This document shows, in pieces, positions 41,856 through 50,605 of a stretch of DNA of 64,000 nt. The position numbers and the translations under genes are program-made. Origin of the DNA: Leptofilum sp041748655 (GTDB lineage Bacteria > Chloroflexota > Anaerolineae > Promineifilales > Promineifilaceae); NCBI GenBank assembly GCA_041748655.1, contig JBGTCV010000057.1:62001-126000 (forward strand). Direction: 5' to 3'. How positions within the stretch are numbered: position 1 is the stretch's first letter; each line of letters starts with the position of its first letter. Below the pieces are notes generated by a model. The model made no database searches. It had not been told where the DNA came from and was given only the letters and a program-made list of their open reading frames with translations.

Positions 41856-43421
41856 TCAGCAAAACGGCCGTAAATGCCGCTCAAAATGAGCCACCAGCAC
41901 CGCTTCATAAGCCGCCTCGTCACGCAATAAATCCGCCTTGAGCGCCGCACCAAATTCATCCAGCGCCGAACCAAAGGTGACGTGCAGCAGCTGGCGGGCA
42001 TCGAAATCATCCAGCAAACCGGGCAGCGCTGCCGCGCTGAGCTGGCTGCTGCTGGGCACTCGCTCCGGCCGGCAGTCGAGAAAGTAGGTTTTGCGATCTG
42101 TGGCAAACCGCTCGTGCCCCAACTCCAGAATCTGGCGGAAGAGCGGCGCATCCGTCTGGCTGATGACCCGCAGCGCTTCCAGGTAGCTGGTGCCCGCCGT
42201 TTTGACGTGGACCCGGCCGTGGGCATACCGGTTGATCAGCTCGTAAATGGTGAACTTGTCCGAGCCAGTGTGGATGCTGAGCTTGTAGGCATTAAAGTGG
42301 TGCATGATGGCGGCGTGTTTGGCCAACTCCACCTCAAACGCAGCCAGATCGCCCAGGTAATCCACCCCTTTTTGGAACTTGCCCACAAAACGAGGGGCCA
42401 GGCTAACGACGGGTACATCCCGCCGCAGCAGTTCACGGGCAATGAAATAATGCTCTTCAGCGGCGGTGGGCGTGTCGGTTTCGTCTACCGACATTTCCAG
42501 ATCGAACGGCCGTCCCCCCAGCTGCTGCCGGATGGCGGCGGTGAGGCTGAGGGTGTGGGCCAGAGCACGGCCGTATTTAGCCAAAGCCCGCAGCAGCACT
42601 TCTTCGTCAAAGTGCAGCGTCACGCCCTCCAGGGCAATCGGCGCCGCGCAATATTCGGCAATGAGCGCTTCGACTGTTGTGCCCAACTGCAACCAGGGGA
42701 GCCGGGCGCTTTTCTGGCGCAGCGTCTCCAGATCGTCGGTTTGGGCGGCATTGTCTACGTGGTCGCTGGGGTCAATCGTGTAAAACGTGTAGCCTGCCTG
42801 CACAAAGGGGGCGATGTGAGCAATTTCTTTGACATGATCGGCGTCGGCACCCCAACGGCCGTTCCACCCCTTGGCAAAAATTCCCCACACCGCATCATCC
42901 AGCACCTGCTGCGGCGTGCGCCCGATGCGGCTGTTTTCCCGCACCGACTGCTGGGCAAAAATCGGATAAATTCTCTTTTCCGAAAAATCCGCAGATTTCG
43001 CAGGCTTGTGGTGAGCGTAGTCGTACCATTTTCGCAGATTTTTTTCTAAGTTTCTCTGCGCCTCCGCGTCTCTGCGTTGAACAGAGTTTAGCGCCGCGAC
43101 GTGACCCGGCGTAGCCAGCCCAATGCGGTCGCCAAAACCGAAAGAGGTGGACGTGCCTAAAGGCACCGGGTTGAGCCAGGGCAGCCGCGCCCGTAGGGTG
43201 GCGGCGTTTTCGGGGGTCAGTTCGCAAAGGAGTTTGCCGTTGTGGGGTGTGCCGTGGAAAACGGCCACTTCGGCCTTGCTCAACAATGTTGAGCAGCTCA
43301 GTGCAGGCGTATCCCCACTAACCAACAGTCGCTTCTCCCCATTCCCCAACCGGGCCAGGGCATACACCGTCCCATCAAACGTCACAACCGAATCTTCGTA
43401 AATTCTCATGCCCTCTTCCAT
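41856..43421 (-). CDS. uxaE: Tagaturonate/fructuronate epimerase
   Basis: About 521 residues from the ATG at 43421 (AAAGG 7 bases upstream); 43409 is an alternative. It matches UxaE: GTSTSFGFGDRIGLATPGHV, PIFAQQSVREN..GRTPQQVLDDAVWG, HFNAYKLSIHTGSDKFT with metal-binding histidine, and YFLDCRPERVPSS. It interconverts tagaturonate and fructuronate in the isomerase pathway. Odd feature: about 39 residues (NSVQRRDAEAQRNLEKNLRK and onward) separate the conserved GHVAAL and IYPIFAQQS blocks, which are nearly adjacent in the family. The insert is encoded by a family E intergenic repeat (42972-43085) in frame. Gene may still be functional if the insert forms a surface loop. Confidence 0.88.
   Translation of the reverse strand: MEEGMRIYEDSVVTFDGTVYALARLGNGEKRLLVSGDTPALSCSTLLSKAEVAVFHGTPHNGKLLCELTPENAATLRARLPWLNPVPLGTSTSFGFGDRIGLATPGHVAALNSVQRRDAEAQRNLEKNLRKWYDYAHHKPAKSADFSEKRIYPIFAQQSVRENSRIGRTPQQVLDDAVWGIFAKGWNGRWGADADHVKEIAHIAPFVQAGYTFYTIDPSDHVDNAAQTDDLETLRQKSARLPWLQLGTTVEALIAEYCAAPIALEGVTLHFDEEVLLRALAKYGRALAHTLSLTAAIRQQLGGRPFDLEMSVDETDTPTAAEEHYFIARELLRRDVPVVSLAPRFVGKFQKGVDYLGDLAAFEVELAKHAAIMHHFNAYKLSIHTGSDKFTIYELINRYAHGRVHVKTAGTSYLEALRVISQTDAPLFRQILELGHERFATDRKTYFLDCRPERVPSSSQLSAAALPGLLDDFDARQLLHVTFGSALDEFGAALKADLLRDEAAYEAVLVAHFERHLRPFC
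42972..43085 (-). repeat. Family E repeat inserted in frame in uxaE
   Basis: The words CGCAGATTTTTTTCTAAG and TCTCTGCGCCTCCGCGTC recur in noncoding DNA at 43470-43610 and 57380-57420. Here they are read as protein. The insert length is a multiple of three and has no stop in the coding frame. Confidence 0.75.
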
Positions 43422-43600
43422 CCCAACACCTTTACCAGATTTTACCGCGGAGAGCGCGGAGGGCGCGGAGTTTTTTCTAGATTTTTCTCTGCGCCCTCCG
43501 CGTCCTCTGCGGTTCAATTTATCGCTGGACGCGGCCAGAATTCACCGCGTAGAGCTTTCTAGATTTTTCTCTGCGTCCTTCGCGTCCTTTGCGGTTCAAA
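43422..43600. repeat. Family E repeats between uxaE and kdgK
   Basis: Two successive blocks of the form TTCTCTGCG(C/T)CC(T/C)CCGCG followed by TTTGCGGTTCAA. The first is preceded by its inverse (CCGCGGAGAGCGCGGAGGGCGC), so it can fold into a hairpin. A copy overlaps the extended 5' reading frame of uxaE. Confidence 0.8.
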
Positions 43601-44647
43601 TTATCGTTGGACGCGGCCGGAGGCGTCGCCTTGCATCAGGCGCTCTACTTCGGGCACGGTGACCAGGTTCACGTCGCCAAGGATGCTGTGCTTGAGGCAG
43701 GAAGCGGCCACGGCAAAGTTCAGCGCATCTTCGTGGGCCAGGCCGGTGTGCAGGCCGTAAATCAGCCCGGCGGCAAACGAGTCGCCCCCGCCCACGCGGT
43801 CCACAATGTCGGTGATGTCGTAGCGGCGGCTCAGGAAAAAGTCCGTGCCGTCGTACAGGCAGGCGGACCAGCCGTTATGGTCAGCGCTGTAACTCTGGCG
43901 CAGGGTGATCGCCTGGATTTTCAAGTTGGGAAACGTCTCGAACATCTTTTTGGCCAGCGCCTCGTAGCGCCCGACATCCAGTTCGCCTGACTTCACCGCC
44001 TGCTCAGTGTCACCCTCTGCCAGCTTAACGCCCAGCGATTTCTGGCAATCCTCTTCGTTGGCGATGCCCACATCAACATATTTAACCAACTCGCTCATGA
44101 CTTCTGGCGCAGTCTTGCCATACTGCCACAATTTTTTGCGGAAGTTGTAGTCGCAGGAAACGGTGATACCGCGTGATTTGGCAGCCTGAACGGCCGTCAT
44201 CGCCAAATCCGCCGCCGATTCACTAATGGCCGGGGTGATGCCGGTGATGTGGAACCAGCCCGCACCGGCAAAGATGGCGTCCCAGTCGAAGCTATCGGCC
44301 TGGGCCGTGGCAATGGCCGAATTTGCCCGATCATACACGACGTTAGACGGCCGTTGGTTGGCCCCGCCTTCCAAAAAATATACGCCCATCCGCTCGCCGC
44401 TGCGCTGGATGTGGCCGGTAGCCACGCCATAGCCGCGCAAAAAGCGCAGGCAGGCATCGGCCAGCGGATTTTTGGGCAGGGCCGTGACAAACGCCACGTC
44501 CAGGCCAAAGTTCGCCAGCGAAATGGCCACATTGCCCTCCCCGCCGCCAAATGTTGCCTCAAAAGTCGGGGATTGAAAAAAGCGTTCCACGCCCGGTGCC
44601 TTCAAGCGCAGCATGATTTCGCCAAGGGTAACAATTTTGTTGGTCAT
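43601..44647 (-). CDS. kdgK: 2-dehydro-3-deoxygluconokinase (PfkB family)
   Basis: 348 residues. PfkB start VTLGEIMLRLKAPG, GGGEGNVAISLANFG, and the C-terminal ATP/anion-hole signature DRVGGGDSFAAGLIYGL with the catalytic Asp. It phosphorylates 2-keto-3-deoxygluconate to KDPG, the substrate of the aldolase encoded 70 bases downstream. The long C-terminal part is typical of KdgK-type rather than ribokinase-type proteins. Confidence 0.92.
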   Translation of the reverse strand: MTNKIVTLGEIMLRLKAPGVERFFQSPTFEATFGGGEGNVAISLANFGLDVAFVTALPKNPLADACLRFLRGYGVATGHIQRSGERMGVYFLEGGANQRPSNVVYDRANSAIATAQADSFDWDAIFAGAGWFHITGITPAISESAADLAMTAVQAAKSRGITVSCDYNFRKKLWQYGKTAPEVMSELVKYVDVGIANEEDCQKSLGVKLAEGDTEQAVKSGELDVGRYEALAKKMFETFPNLKIQAITLRQSYSADHNGWSACLYDGTDFFLSRRYDITDIVDRVGGGDSFAAGLIYGLHTGLAHEDALNFAVAASCLKHSILGDVNLVTVPEVERLMQGDASGRVQR

Positions 44648-44663
44648 GGTCTCCTCCTCAGGC

Positions 44664-44722
44664 GTGAAGCGTGAAACGTGATGCGTGAAAAAACCTCACG
44701 TTTCACGTTTCACGCTTCACAT
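44664..44722. repeat. Family D repeat (CGTGAAACGTGA)
   Basis: GGCGTGAAGCGTGAAACGTG, a short loop, then CACGTTTCACGTTTCACGCTTCAC: tandem units followed by their inverse, a hairpin between kdgK and eda. Other copies are at 32842-32886, 45369-45399 and 50611-50662. Confidence 0.85.
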
Positions 44723-45349
44723 ATTTTTAACAATAGCCACCGCCGCAGCCGCAGCCTCTTTCACCTTGTCAAACTGGCCATCCGCCAGCCACTGCTTCTT
44801 TACCATGAAGCTGCCGCCGCAGGCGTGGACCATGGGCAGGCGCAGGTAGTCGGCCAGGTTATTTTCATCGATGCCGCCAGTGGGAATAAATTTGACGCCG
44901 ACGTAGGGCGCCCCAATGGCCTTGAGCAGCTTGATGCCGCCCGCCGCTTCGGCCGGGAAGAATTTGAGCACGTTCAATCCTTTGGCCAATGCCTGGTTGA
45001 TATCCGTGGGCGTCACCACGCCGGGGGTGATGGGCATATCGTGCGCCAGGCACCACGCCACCACCTGGGCGTCAAAACCGGGCGTGACGATGAAGCTGGC
45101 TCCCGCCTCTTTGGCCAGAATGGCCTGCTCAACGGTTAAAATCGTGCCCGCTCCCACCAATATCTCTGGATAAGCTGCCCGCATCTTCTGAACAGCTGCG
45201 GCCGCAGCTGCGGTGCGAAAGGTGATTTCGGCGCAGGGCAAGCCGCCTTCAAGCAAGGCCTGGCCTAGGGGAACGGCCGTTTCCGCCTCATCCAGCGCAA
45301 TCACCGGGATAATTTTGATCTGTCCAAGCTGCTGCAAGATTTCGTTCAT
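44717..45349 (-). CDS. eda: KDPG (2-dehydro-3-deoxyphosphogluconate) aldolase
   Basis: 210 residues from the ATG at 45349 (AGGAAAG 5 bases upstream). Class I aldolase barrel: the catalytic Glu in VIALDEAETAV, AEITFRTAAA, VGAGTILT, FIVTPGFD and the Schiff-base Lys in LKFFPAEAAGG. It cleaves KDPG to pyruvate and glyceraldehyde-3-phosphate, the last step of the pathway. It lies between kdgK and uxaC, with family D repeats on both sides. Confidence 0.95.
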   Translation of the reverse strand: MNEILQQLGQIKIIPVIALDEAETAVPLGQALLEGGLPCAEITFRTAAAAAAVQKMRAAYPEILVGAGTILTVEQAILAKEAGASFIVTPGFDAQVVAWCLAHDMPITPGVVTPTDINQALAKGLNVLKFFPAEAAGGIKLLKAIGAPYVGVKFIPTGGIDENNLADYLRLPMVHACGGSFMVKKQWLADGQFDKVKEAAAAAVAIVKNM

Positions 45350-45390
45350 GGTACTTTCCTTATGGACAAGCGTGAAACGTGAGAAGGCTA

Positions 45391-46809
45391 TCACGTTTCA
45401 TCTAATTTGTAAGCCTGTTTTGCCAGGTCATACGCCAACGCGCGCACCATCTCCGCGCCGTCGGCCTCATCAACGATGTGGCGCACCACCAGACCAGCCA
45501 CCCAGTCACAAGCCGCCCGCCGCCAGACGTCGTGGCGGGCCGGGATGGAGGGGTAGGCGCGGGTGTCGTCATTGAATCCGGCCGTGTTGTAGATGCCCGC
45601 CGTTTCCATTACCCGGTCAAAGTAGCGGCGCATCCCGTTCAGGCTGTCGTGGAACCACCAGGGCGGTCCCAGCCGGACGGCGGGATAATGCCCGGCCAGT
45701 GGGGCCAGCTCGCGAGCATAAGTCGTTTCGTCCAGATTGAAAAGGATAAGCGTGAACGCTGGCTGATTGCCGAACTGGTTGAGCAACGGCCGTAACCCCC
45801 GCGTAAATTCTGAAGCAATGGGAATGTCCGCCCCCATGTCCCGGCCAAAGCGGTCGAAGATGAACTCGTTGTGGTTGCGGTACGCACCAACGTGGAGCTG
45901 CATCACCAGGCCATCTTCTACGCTCATTTGGGCCATCTGGATGAGCATGTGGCCGGTGAATTGGGCGGCATCGTCAGCGGTGGCTTCACCGCGCAAAGCC
46001 CGCTGGAAAATGGCTTCTGCTTCCCGGTCGGGCAGCAGCGCCGTGTACGCCGTCAGCGCAGCGTGATCGGTCGCTTTGGCCCCCATCGCCTTAAAAAAGG
46101 TGCGGCGCTGCCTCAACGCCTGGAGAAATGAGCGGTAATCCACCACCTCGATCCTCGAAACCTGGCTCAAAGCGGCAATGTGATCCCGCCAATTTTCCGT
46201 ATCCAGATTGACGACGGCATCAGGGCGGAAGGTGGGCAGAATACGGCCGTGCCAGCCCGACTCCCGAATGGTTTGATGGTGCGTCAGGGTGTCCGTAGCG
46301 GCGTCGGTGGTACACAGCAGTTCAATGTTGAAGCGGTCGTACAGCGTGCGCGGTTTAAATTCCGGCGCTTTCAGCTTCTCGTCAATCTGGTCGTAGATGG
46401 TTTGGGCGGTACGGTCGTTCAGCTTCTGCGTCACGCCAAAAACGTTGACCAATTCCTCCACCAGCCAGATGCCCGTGGGCGTACCGCGAAACAGGTAGAA
46501 GTTGTCGGCAAACAACTGCCACGCCCGGCGGTGATCGCTTTCCACCGGGCCGCCATCTCGCCGCGGCACGGCCAGGGCTTCCATACGAACGCCCTGAGCG
46601 TACAACATGCGGAAAATGTAATGATCGGGGATGAGCAGCAGCTCCGTCGGCGAGCCAAACTGGGTGTCTGGGTCGGCAAAAAGGCGGGGATCGACGTGCC
46701 CGTGCGGGCAGACCAGCGGCAAATCGGCCACGGTTTGGTACAGCGCCAGGGCCACGCGTTGCTGCGCCGGATCGGGTGAAAGATAGCGGTTGTGGGGTAG
46801 CTTGTACAT
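45391..46809 (-). CDS. uxaC: Glucuronate/galacturonate isomerase
   Basis: 472 residues, full length for UxaC. Conserved start LPLVCPHGHVDPRLFADP with the metal-binding His-x-His, then TPTGIWLVEELVNVFGV, ELLCTTDAATDTLTHH and the C-terminal GGPPWWFHDSLNGMRRYFD-like block. It isomerises glucuronate and galacturonate to fructuronate and tagaturonate, the entry to the pathway completed by uxaE, the SDR, kdgK and eda. It is the first gene on the strand in this set. Confidence 0.95.
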   Translation of the reverse strand: MYKLPHNRYLSPDPAQQRVALALYQTVADLPLVCPHGHVDPRLFADPDTQFGSPTELLLIPDHYIFRMLYAQGVRMEALAVPRRDGGPVESDHRRAWQLFADNFYLFRGTPTGIWLVEELVNVFGVTQKLNDRTAQTIYDQIDEKLKAPEFKPRTLYDRFNIELLCTTDAATDTLTHHQTIRESGWHGRILPTFRPDAVVNLDTENWRDHIAALSQVSRIEVVDYRSFLQALRQRRTFFKAMGAKATDHAALTAYTALLPDREAEAIFQRALRGEATADDAAQFTGHMLIQMAQMSVEDGLVMQLHVGAYRNHNEFIFDRFGRDMGADIPIASEFTRGLRPLLNQFGNQPAFTLILFNLDETTYARELAPLAGHYPAVRLGPPWWFHDSLNGMRRYFDRVMETAGIYNTAGFNDDTRAYPSIPARHDVWRRAACDWVAGLVVRHIVDEADGAEMVRALAYDLAKQAYKLDET

Positions 46810-46869
46810 ATTATTTTCAAGGGCCAGTAATAAGAATTTATCTGCGGATTATTTTTGACATAACGTTTA

Positions 46870-47215
46870 TTCGGCATGGTTCAAAAAGTAGAAAATACGC
46901 TTTACAAATGACAGATGGCCGTTTAAGAAAATAATCAGGTAGTTGTCATTACTTCGGCAAGCTCAGCACAAGCCTGAACGAAGTGAAGAATCCCGCAAGG
47001 AGCCCATGGCAAGAACCTTACCCACACCAAAGTTTCTCTGGTTATCAAGCGGGCGGGATGCTTCGGAGGACCTCAGCATGACAACTTTATTACCCAAATA
47101 ATTTTTAATCCACAAAATGTCATTCCGAGAGCCTGTGCTGAGGTCTTACGAAGTATCCTCCGAGGAATCTTTCTCCTGTAGATTAGAAAGATTCCTCGTC
47201 GAAGACTCCTCGCAC
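46870..47215. repeat. Family F and I repeats
   Basis: About 46920-47115 is the inverted near-copy of 30790-30965 (shared words ATCAGGTAGTTGTCAT, GAAGTGAAGAATCCCGCAAG, GGATGCTTCGGAGGACC). 47120-47215 holds another F-type hairpin (TCCGAGGAATCTTTCTCC..GGAAAGATTCCTCG-like). No gene is visible. Confidence 0.78.
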
Positions 47216-47246
47216 CGCTATGAAATGCCTGTCACCTTGTCGTCGC

Positions 47247-47470
47247 CTAAGTCAACAGCAACAGCCAGATCGATTGGCTGAACAGGGTTAAGATTGTAGA
47301 GAGTAATACGGCCGTTGACAAAGCGGCCGTGCCCAGATGGTAATTCTCTGCATAAATGTAAGCGCTGATGCCCACCGGCATACCCGCCGCCACCCCACCC
47401 CATAACAGATCCATCTCCAGCCCATGAAAAACCAAGAGCCAGACCAATGATGATGGGATTACGCACCAGG
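47247..47470 (-). pseudogene. Remnant of an AEC-family (auxin efflux carrier-like) permease
   Basis: Two pieces of the conserved C-terminal half lie in different frames: NLVRNPIIIGLALGFSW and then AAGMPVGISAYIYAENYHLG with ALSTAVLLSTILTL. In intact AEC transporters the two are separated by about 70 residues, so there is at least one frameshift and a deletion. The remnant begins four bases after the stop of the Gfo/Idh gene, and repeats lie beyond it. Confidence 0.65.
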
Positions 47471-47473
47471 TTT

Positions 47474-48790
47474 TTACTTGTGCATCATTCCAGCCAGGGG
47501 AAACAGGTCTTCGATGCAAACCATCTGCCCCGTTGCCATGGCCTGGTTGGCCGCAATGCCCACCAGCACCGAAGCCGCGCCGTCAATGTGCGACGCGGCC
47601 CGGTGGTACGGGTCTGGCGGCGGCTGGGGTGAAAAGATTTGCTCCAACATCACCGGGTCTGCCCCGCCGTGGCCGCCAGCCCCAATGGGCACATCCAGCT
47701 CATACGGCCGTCCAAACATAGGAAAGACGCGCATCCGGGCCTGCTTAAACGGGCCTTTGCTGGCCGAAGCCTGCCCATCCCCCAGCAGGTGCGACACTGT
47801 TTCTTCGATGTCCATCTCGATGCGCCCTTTTGTACCCGTGATCGCCACACGCAGCCCTTCCCAGGGGGCATAGGCCACCAGGCTGTAGGAGAGGATGACG
47901 CCGTTGTGGTAGCGCACGTTGACGGCCATCGTGTCTTCGATGGTGATCGGCTCGCCAAAGACGTTGCGGTCGCGGATGTAGCCGGTTTCGGCTTCGGCGT
48001 CCAGGTACAGGCCCTTGAGCGCCGCTTTAGAAGTGAGGAAGAGGGCGAAGGGATCGTTTTGGGCTTCGGGCGCGCCGGTATAGCGGGTGTAGCTGTACTG
48101 GTCGCCACGGCCGTTGGCATTCTCACGGCCGTAAAAGCTCAATCCACCCATGGCAAACACCTGGGTGGGGTAGGCATCGACCCACCAGTTGACCAGATCA
48201 AAGTGGTGGGTGGCTTTGTGTACCAGCAGCCCGCCGCTGTTCTCTTTTTCGCGGTGCCAGCGGCGGAAGTAATCTGCGCCGTGGCTGGTGTCTAAAATCC
48301 AGGAAAAATCTACGGCTAACGGCCGTCCTACCTTGCCGTCCAGTACCAGCTGGCGAAATTGTGTATAAGCGGGCGCATACCGGTAGTTGAAGGTGACACG
48401 CAGCGAGCGGCCGGTTTTGGCAATGGTGTCAAAAATGGCCTGCAGCTTGGGCAGGTCGGTGGTCATCGGCTTTTCGGAGATGGCGTCGCAGCCCAGCTCC
48501 ATGGCCCGGGTAATGTGCAGGTGGTGGGCGGCATCTATCGTGGTGACGATGACGGTGTCGGGTCTGGTCTCGGCAATCATCTGGTCGAACTGGTCGGCAA
48601 AGTAGGTGGGGAGCGGCGCCAGATTGCGTTCGTTTTGTAAACGGCCGTTATACCAGTTCATGCGCGTCTGGCTGAAGTCACAAAAAGCCACCAGTTCGGC
48701 CACATCTTTGTAGGTGGTGGTGATGGCATCGACAAACATTCCGGCGCGGCCACCCGTGCCCACCAGGGCGTAGCGTTTTCGTTGTGTCAT
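47474..48790 (-). CDS. Gfo/Idh/MocA-family oxidoreductase
   Basis: 438 residues. The N-terminal NAD(P) fold starts RYALVGTGGRAGMFVDAI, the conserved catalytic Lys is in the EKPMTTDLPKLQAI motif (~105), and the C-terminal alpha/beta domain has HKATHHFDLVNWWVDAYP with metal- or substrate-binding histidines. These enzymes oxidise sugars, inositols or glycosides; the substrate is unknown but the neighbourhood points to sugar-acid catabolism. Confidence 0.9.
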   Translation of the reverse strand: MTQRKRYALVGTGGRAGMFVDAITTTYKDVAELVAFCDFSQTRMNWYNGRLQNERNLAPLPTYFADQFDQMIAETRPDTVIVTTIDAAHHLHITRAMELGCDAISEKPMTTDLPKLQAIFDTIAKTGRSLRVTFNYRYAPAYTQFRQLVLDGKVGRPLAVDFSWILDTSHGADYFRRWHREKENSGGLLVHKATHHFDLVNWWVDAYPTQVFAMGGLSFYGRENANGRGDQYSYTRYTGAPEAQNDPFALFLTSKAALKGLYLDAEAETGYIRDRNVFGEPITIEDTMAVNVRYHNGVILSYSLVAYAPWEGLRVAITGTKGRIEMDIEETVSHLLGDGQASASKGPFKQARMRVFPMFGRPYELDVPIGAGGHGGADPVMLEQIFSPQPPPDPYHRAASHIDGAASVLVGIAANQAMATGQMVCIEDLFPLAGMMHK

Positions 48791-48837
48791 GATCTTCTCC
48801 GCAATTTTAAAGCGGCTAACGTTCCCTTAAGGACCGG

Positions 48838-48910
48838 TCACTAATTTTGTAATTGAGTAATTAAGTAATTGGGTAATTGACTCCTTTAATTACTCAATTA
48901 CCAATTACCA
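48838..48910. repeat. Family A tandem/inverted repeat
   Basis: TTTGTAATTGAGTAATTAAG followed after a spacer by AATTACTCAATTACCAATTACC, the same units inverted. Fills the gap between the two oxidoreductase genes. Confidence 0.85.
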
Positions 48911-48938
48911 AGTTGCTATCTTACGGGCGAACGGCTAC

Positions 48939-49700
48939 TTAGCGGCAGAGCCAGCCGCCGTCCACCGGAATGATCGCCCCGTGCAGGTAATTTGAGGCAG
49001 CCGAGGCCAGGAAAACGGCCGTTCCCTGCAAATCAGACGGTTTCCCCCAGCGCCCGGCAGGAATCCGATCCAGGATGGTCTGGTTACGCGCCGAATCGGC
49101 GCGCAGAGGCGCGGTGTTGTCTGTGGCCATGTAGCCGGGAGCAATGGCATTGACGTTGATGTGATGCGCCGCCAGCTCATTGGCCAGTGCCTTGGTGATG
49201 CCCGCCACGCCGCTTTTGGCCGCCGTGTAAGACGGCACCAAAATGCCGCCCTGGAAAGAAAGCATGGAAGCGATGTTGATGATCTTGCCCCCGCCCTGCG
49301 CCGCCATGTGGCGCGCCGCTGCCTGAGACAGCAGAAAAACGGCCTTGAGATTGATTTGCAGCACATCGTCCCAGTCTGCCTCGCTAAATTCAAAGATGGG
49401 GGCACGGCGGATAATGCCCGCGTTATTGAGCAAGATGTCCAGGCCGCCCAACTCAGTCACCGCGTCTTCAATGACACCAGTTACTTTGGTAGGATCGGCC
49501 TGGCTCAAGTCCAAGATGATGTCGTGGAAGCGCCGTCCCAGCGCACGCACCTGTTCACAGGTTTCGCCGCACGGCTGCCGGTCCAATCCAGCGATGTCGG
49601 CACCGGCCGCCGCCAGGCCCAAAGCCATCGCCTGGCCCAAGCCACGGCTGGCCCCGGTTACCAGGGCAACTTTGCCTTCTAGAGAGAATAAGTTCGTCAT
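48939..49700 (-). CDS. kduD: 2-dehydro-3-deoxy-D-gluconate 5-dehydrogenase-like SDR
   Basis: 253 residues, classical SDR. TGASRGLGQAMALGLAAAGAD, LLNNAGIIRRAP (the IIRR form is typical of KduD), SYTAAKSGVAGITKALANE and the GRWGKPSDLQGTAVFLAS..PVDGGWL end. It would interconvert 2,5-diketo-3-deoxygluconate and KDG, feeding the kdgK-eda route. A related gluconate 5-dehydrogenase activity is the alternative. Confidence 0.87.
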   Translation of the reverse strand: MTNLFSLEGKVALVTGASRGLGQAMALGLAAAGADIAGLDRQPCGETCEQVRALGRRFHDIILDLSQADPTKVTGVIEDAVTELGGLDILLNNAGIIRRAPIFEFSEADWDDVLQINLKAVFLLSQAAARHMAAQGGGKIINIASMLSFQGGILVPSYTAAKSGVAGITKALANELAAHHINVNAIAPGYMATDNTAPLRADSARNQTILDRIPAGRWGKPSDLQGTAVFLASAASNYLHGAIIPVDGGWLCR

Positions 49701-49710
49701 AGTTTACTCT

Positions 49711-49875
49711 GGTAATCAGTGGTCAGTGGTCAGTATTCAGTATTCAGTGGTCAGTGGTCAGTATTCAGTATTCAGTGGTCAGTGGTCAGTGGTCAGTTGT
49801 CAGTATTCAGTTTACTGACTTGCTACTTGCTGATTACTGATTACTGTTTACTGTTTACTGTTTACCGGTTACTGT
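49711..49875. repeat. Family B tandem repeat (CAGTGGTCAGTATTCAGT)
   Basis: About 90 bases of GTGGTCAGTGGTCAGTATTCAG-type units, then inverted units (TTACTGACTTGC, GATTACTGATTACTGTTTACTG). It is the longest family B block. One frame across it is open and hydrophobic. 49876-50157 contains one palindrome copy and a family E-like hairpin (50083-50140, CGCAAAGGCGCAAAGAGACC with its inverse); no gene. Confidence 0.85.
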
Positions 49876-50157
49876 TCACTGAAACAACTCCTGGGCGACT
49901 TGGGAAACGGCCGTATCCACCAAAGCTCACACCAACAACTGCTCTGGCTCTCTCGTGGGGGCGTTTCTTACTACTCCCATTCATCATCTTTTAGTTTTTA
50001 ACTGGGCAAAAGTATAACAAAGCGGTGGGAGAAGGGCAATTTTTTGCTAATCGGCACAGGGACCAAAACGATTTGGGAATGAATCTCACGCAAAGGCGCA
50101 AAGAGACCAGATTATTTCTTTGCGCCTTTGCGTAAGTTAAGCGATTTACATGACAGG

Positions 50158-50517
50158 TTACTCGGTGCAGGTGGGAATGCGCCAGACGTACCAGGCACCG
50201 TAGGCCAGCAGCGCTAATGCCGCAAACTTGGGCCAGCCCAGCGGCACAAAAAACAGGACCGAGGAGCCGCCTACCAGCATAATCATCGACAGGGCGAGCC
50301 GCTTGGCACGCAGGGGGATGCAGCGGCTGGCTTCCCAGTTTTTAATCACGGGGCCAAACTGTTCGCTGTTCAACAGCCAGTTGTAGGTTCTGGGTGAAGA
50401 TTTGGCAAAGCAGCCCGCAGCAACGAGCACCAGCGGTGTGGTGGGTAGTAGGGGCACCACAATGCCCACAACGGCCGTACCCAAAGAGAGAACACCTAAG
50501 AAAAACCATAGCTTCAT
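50158..50517 (-). CDS. YbaN/DUF454 family inner membrane protein
   Basis: 119 residues from the ATG at 50517. The DUF454 signature is clear: WFFLGVLSLGTAVVGIVVPLLPTTPLVLVAAGCFAKSSPRTYNWLLNSEQFGPVIKNW, then two or three membrane helices. Function is not known. Alternative start 50544 would add nine residues without family support. Confidence 0.88.
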   Translation of the reverse strand: MKLWFFLGVLSLGTAVVGIVVPLLPTTPLVLVAAGCFAKSSPRTYNWLLNSEQFGPVIKNWEASRCIPLRAKRLALSMIMLVGGSSVLFFVPLGWPKFAALALLAYGAWYVWRIPTCTE

Positions 50518-50605
50518 GCCGCATAATTTAACACAACTTTGCATAGATTTGCAAAGATTTCTATATTATTTTTGTCACAAAAATTGGGTGAGGATTGTCG
50601 TTGGG

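Noticed and set aside
49719..49994. Hydrophobic open frame across the family B block
   Set aside because: It is the read-out of a noncoding tandem repeat, with no ribosome site and no mature domain; kept only as support for the repeat-derived signal peptide.
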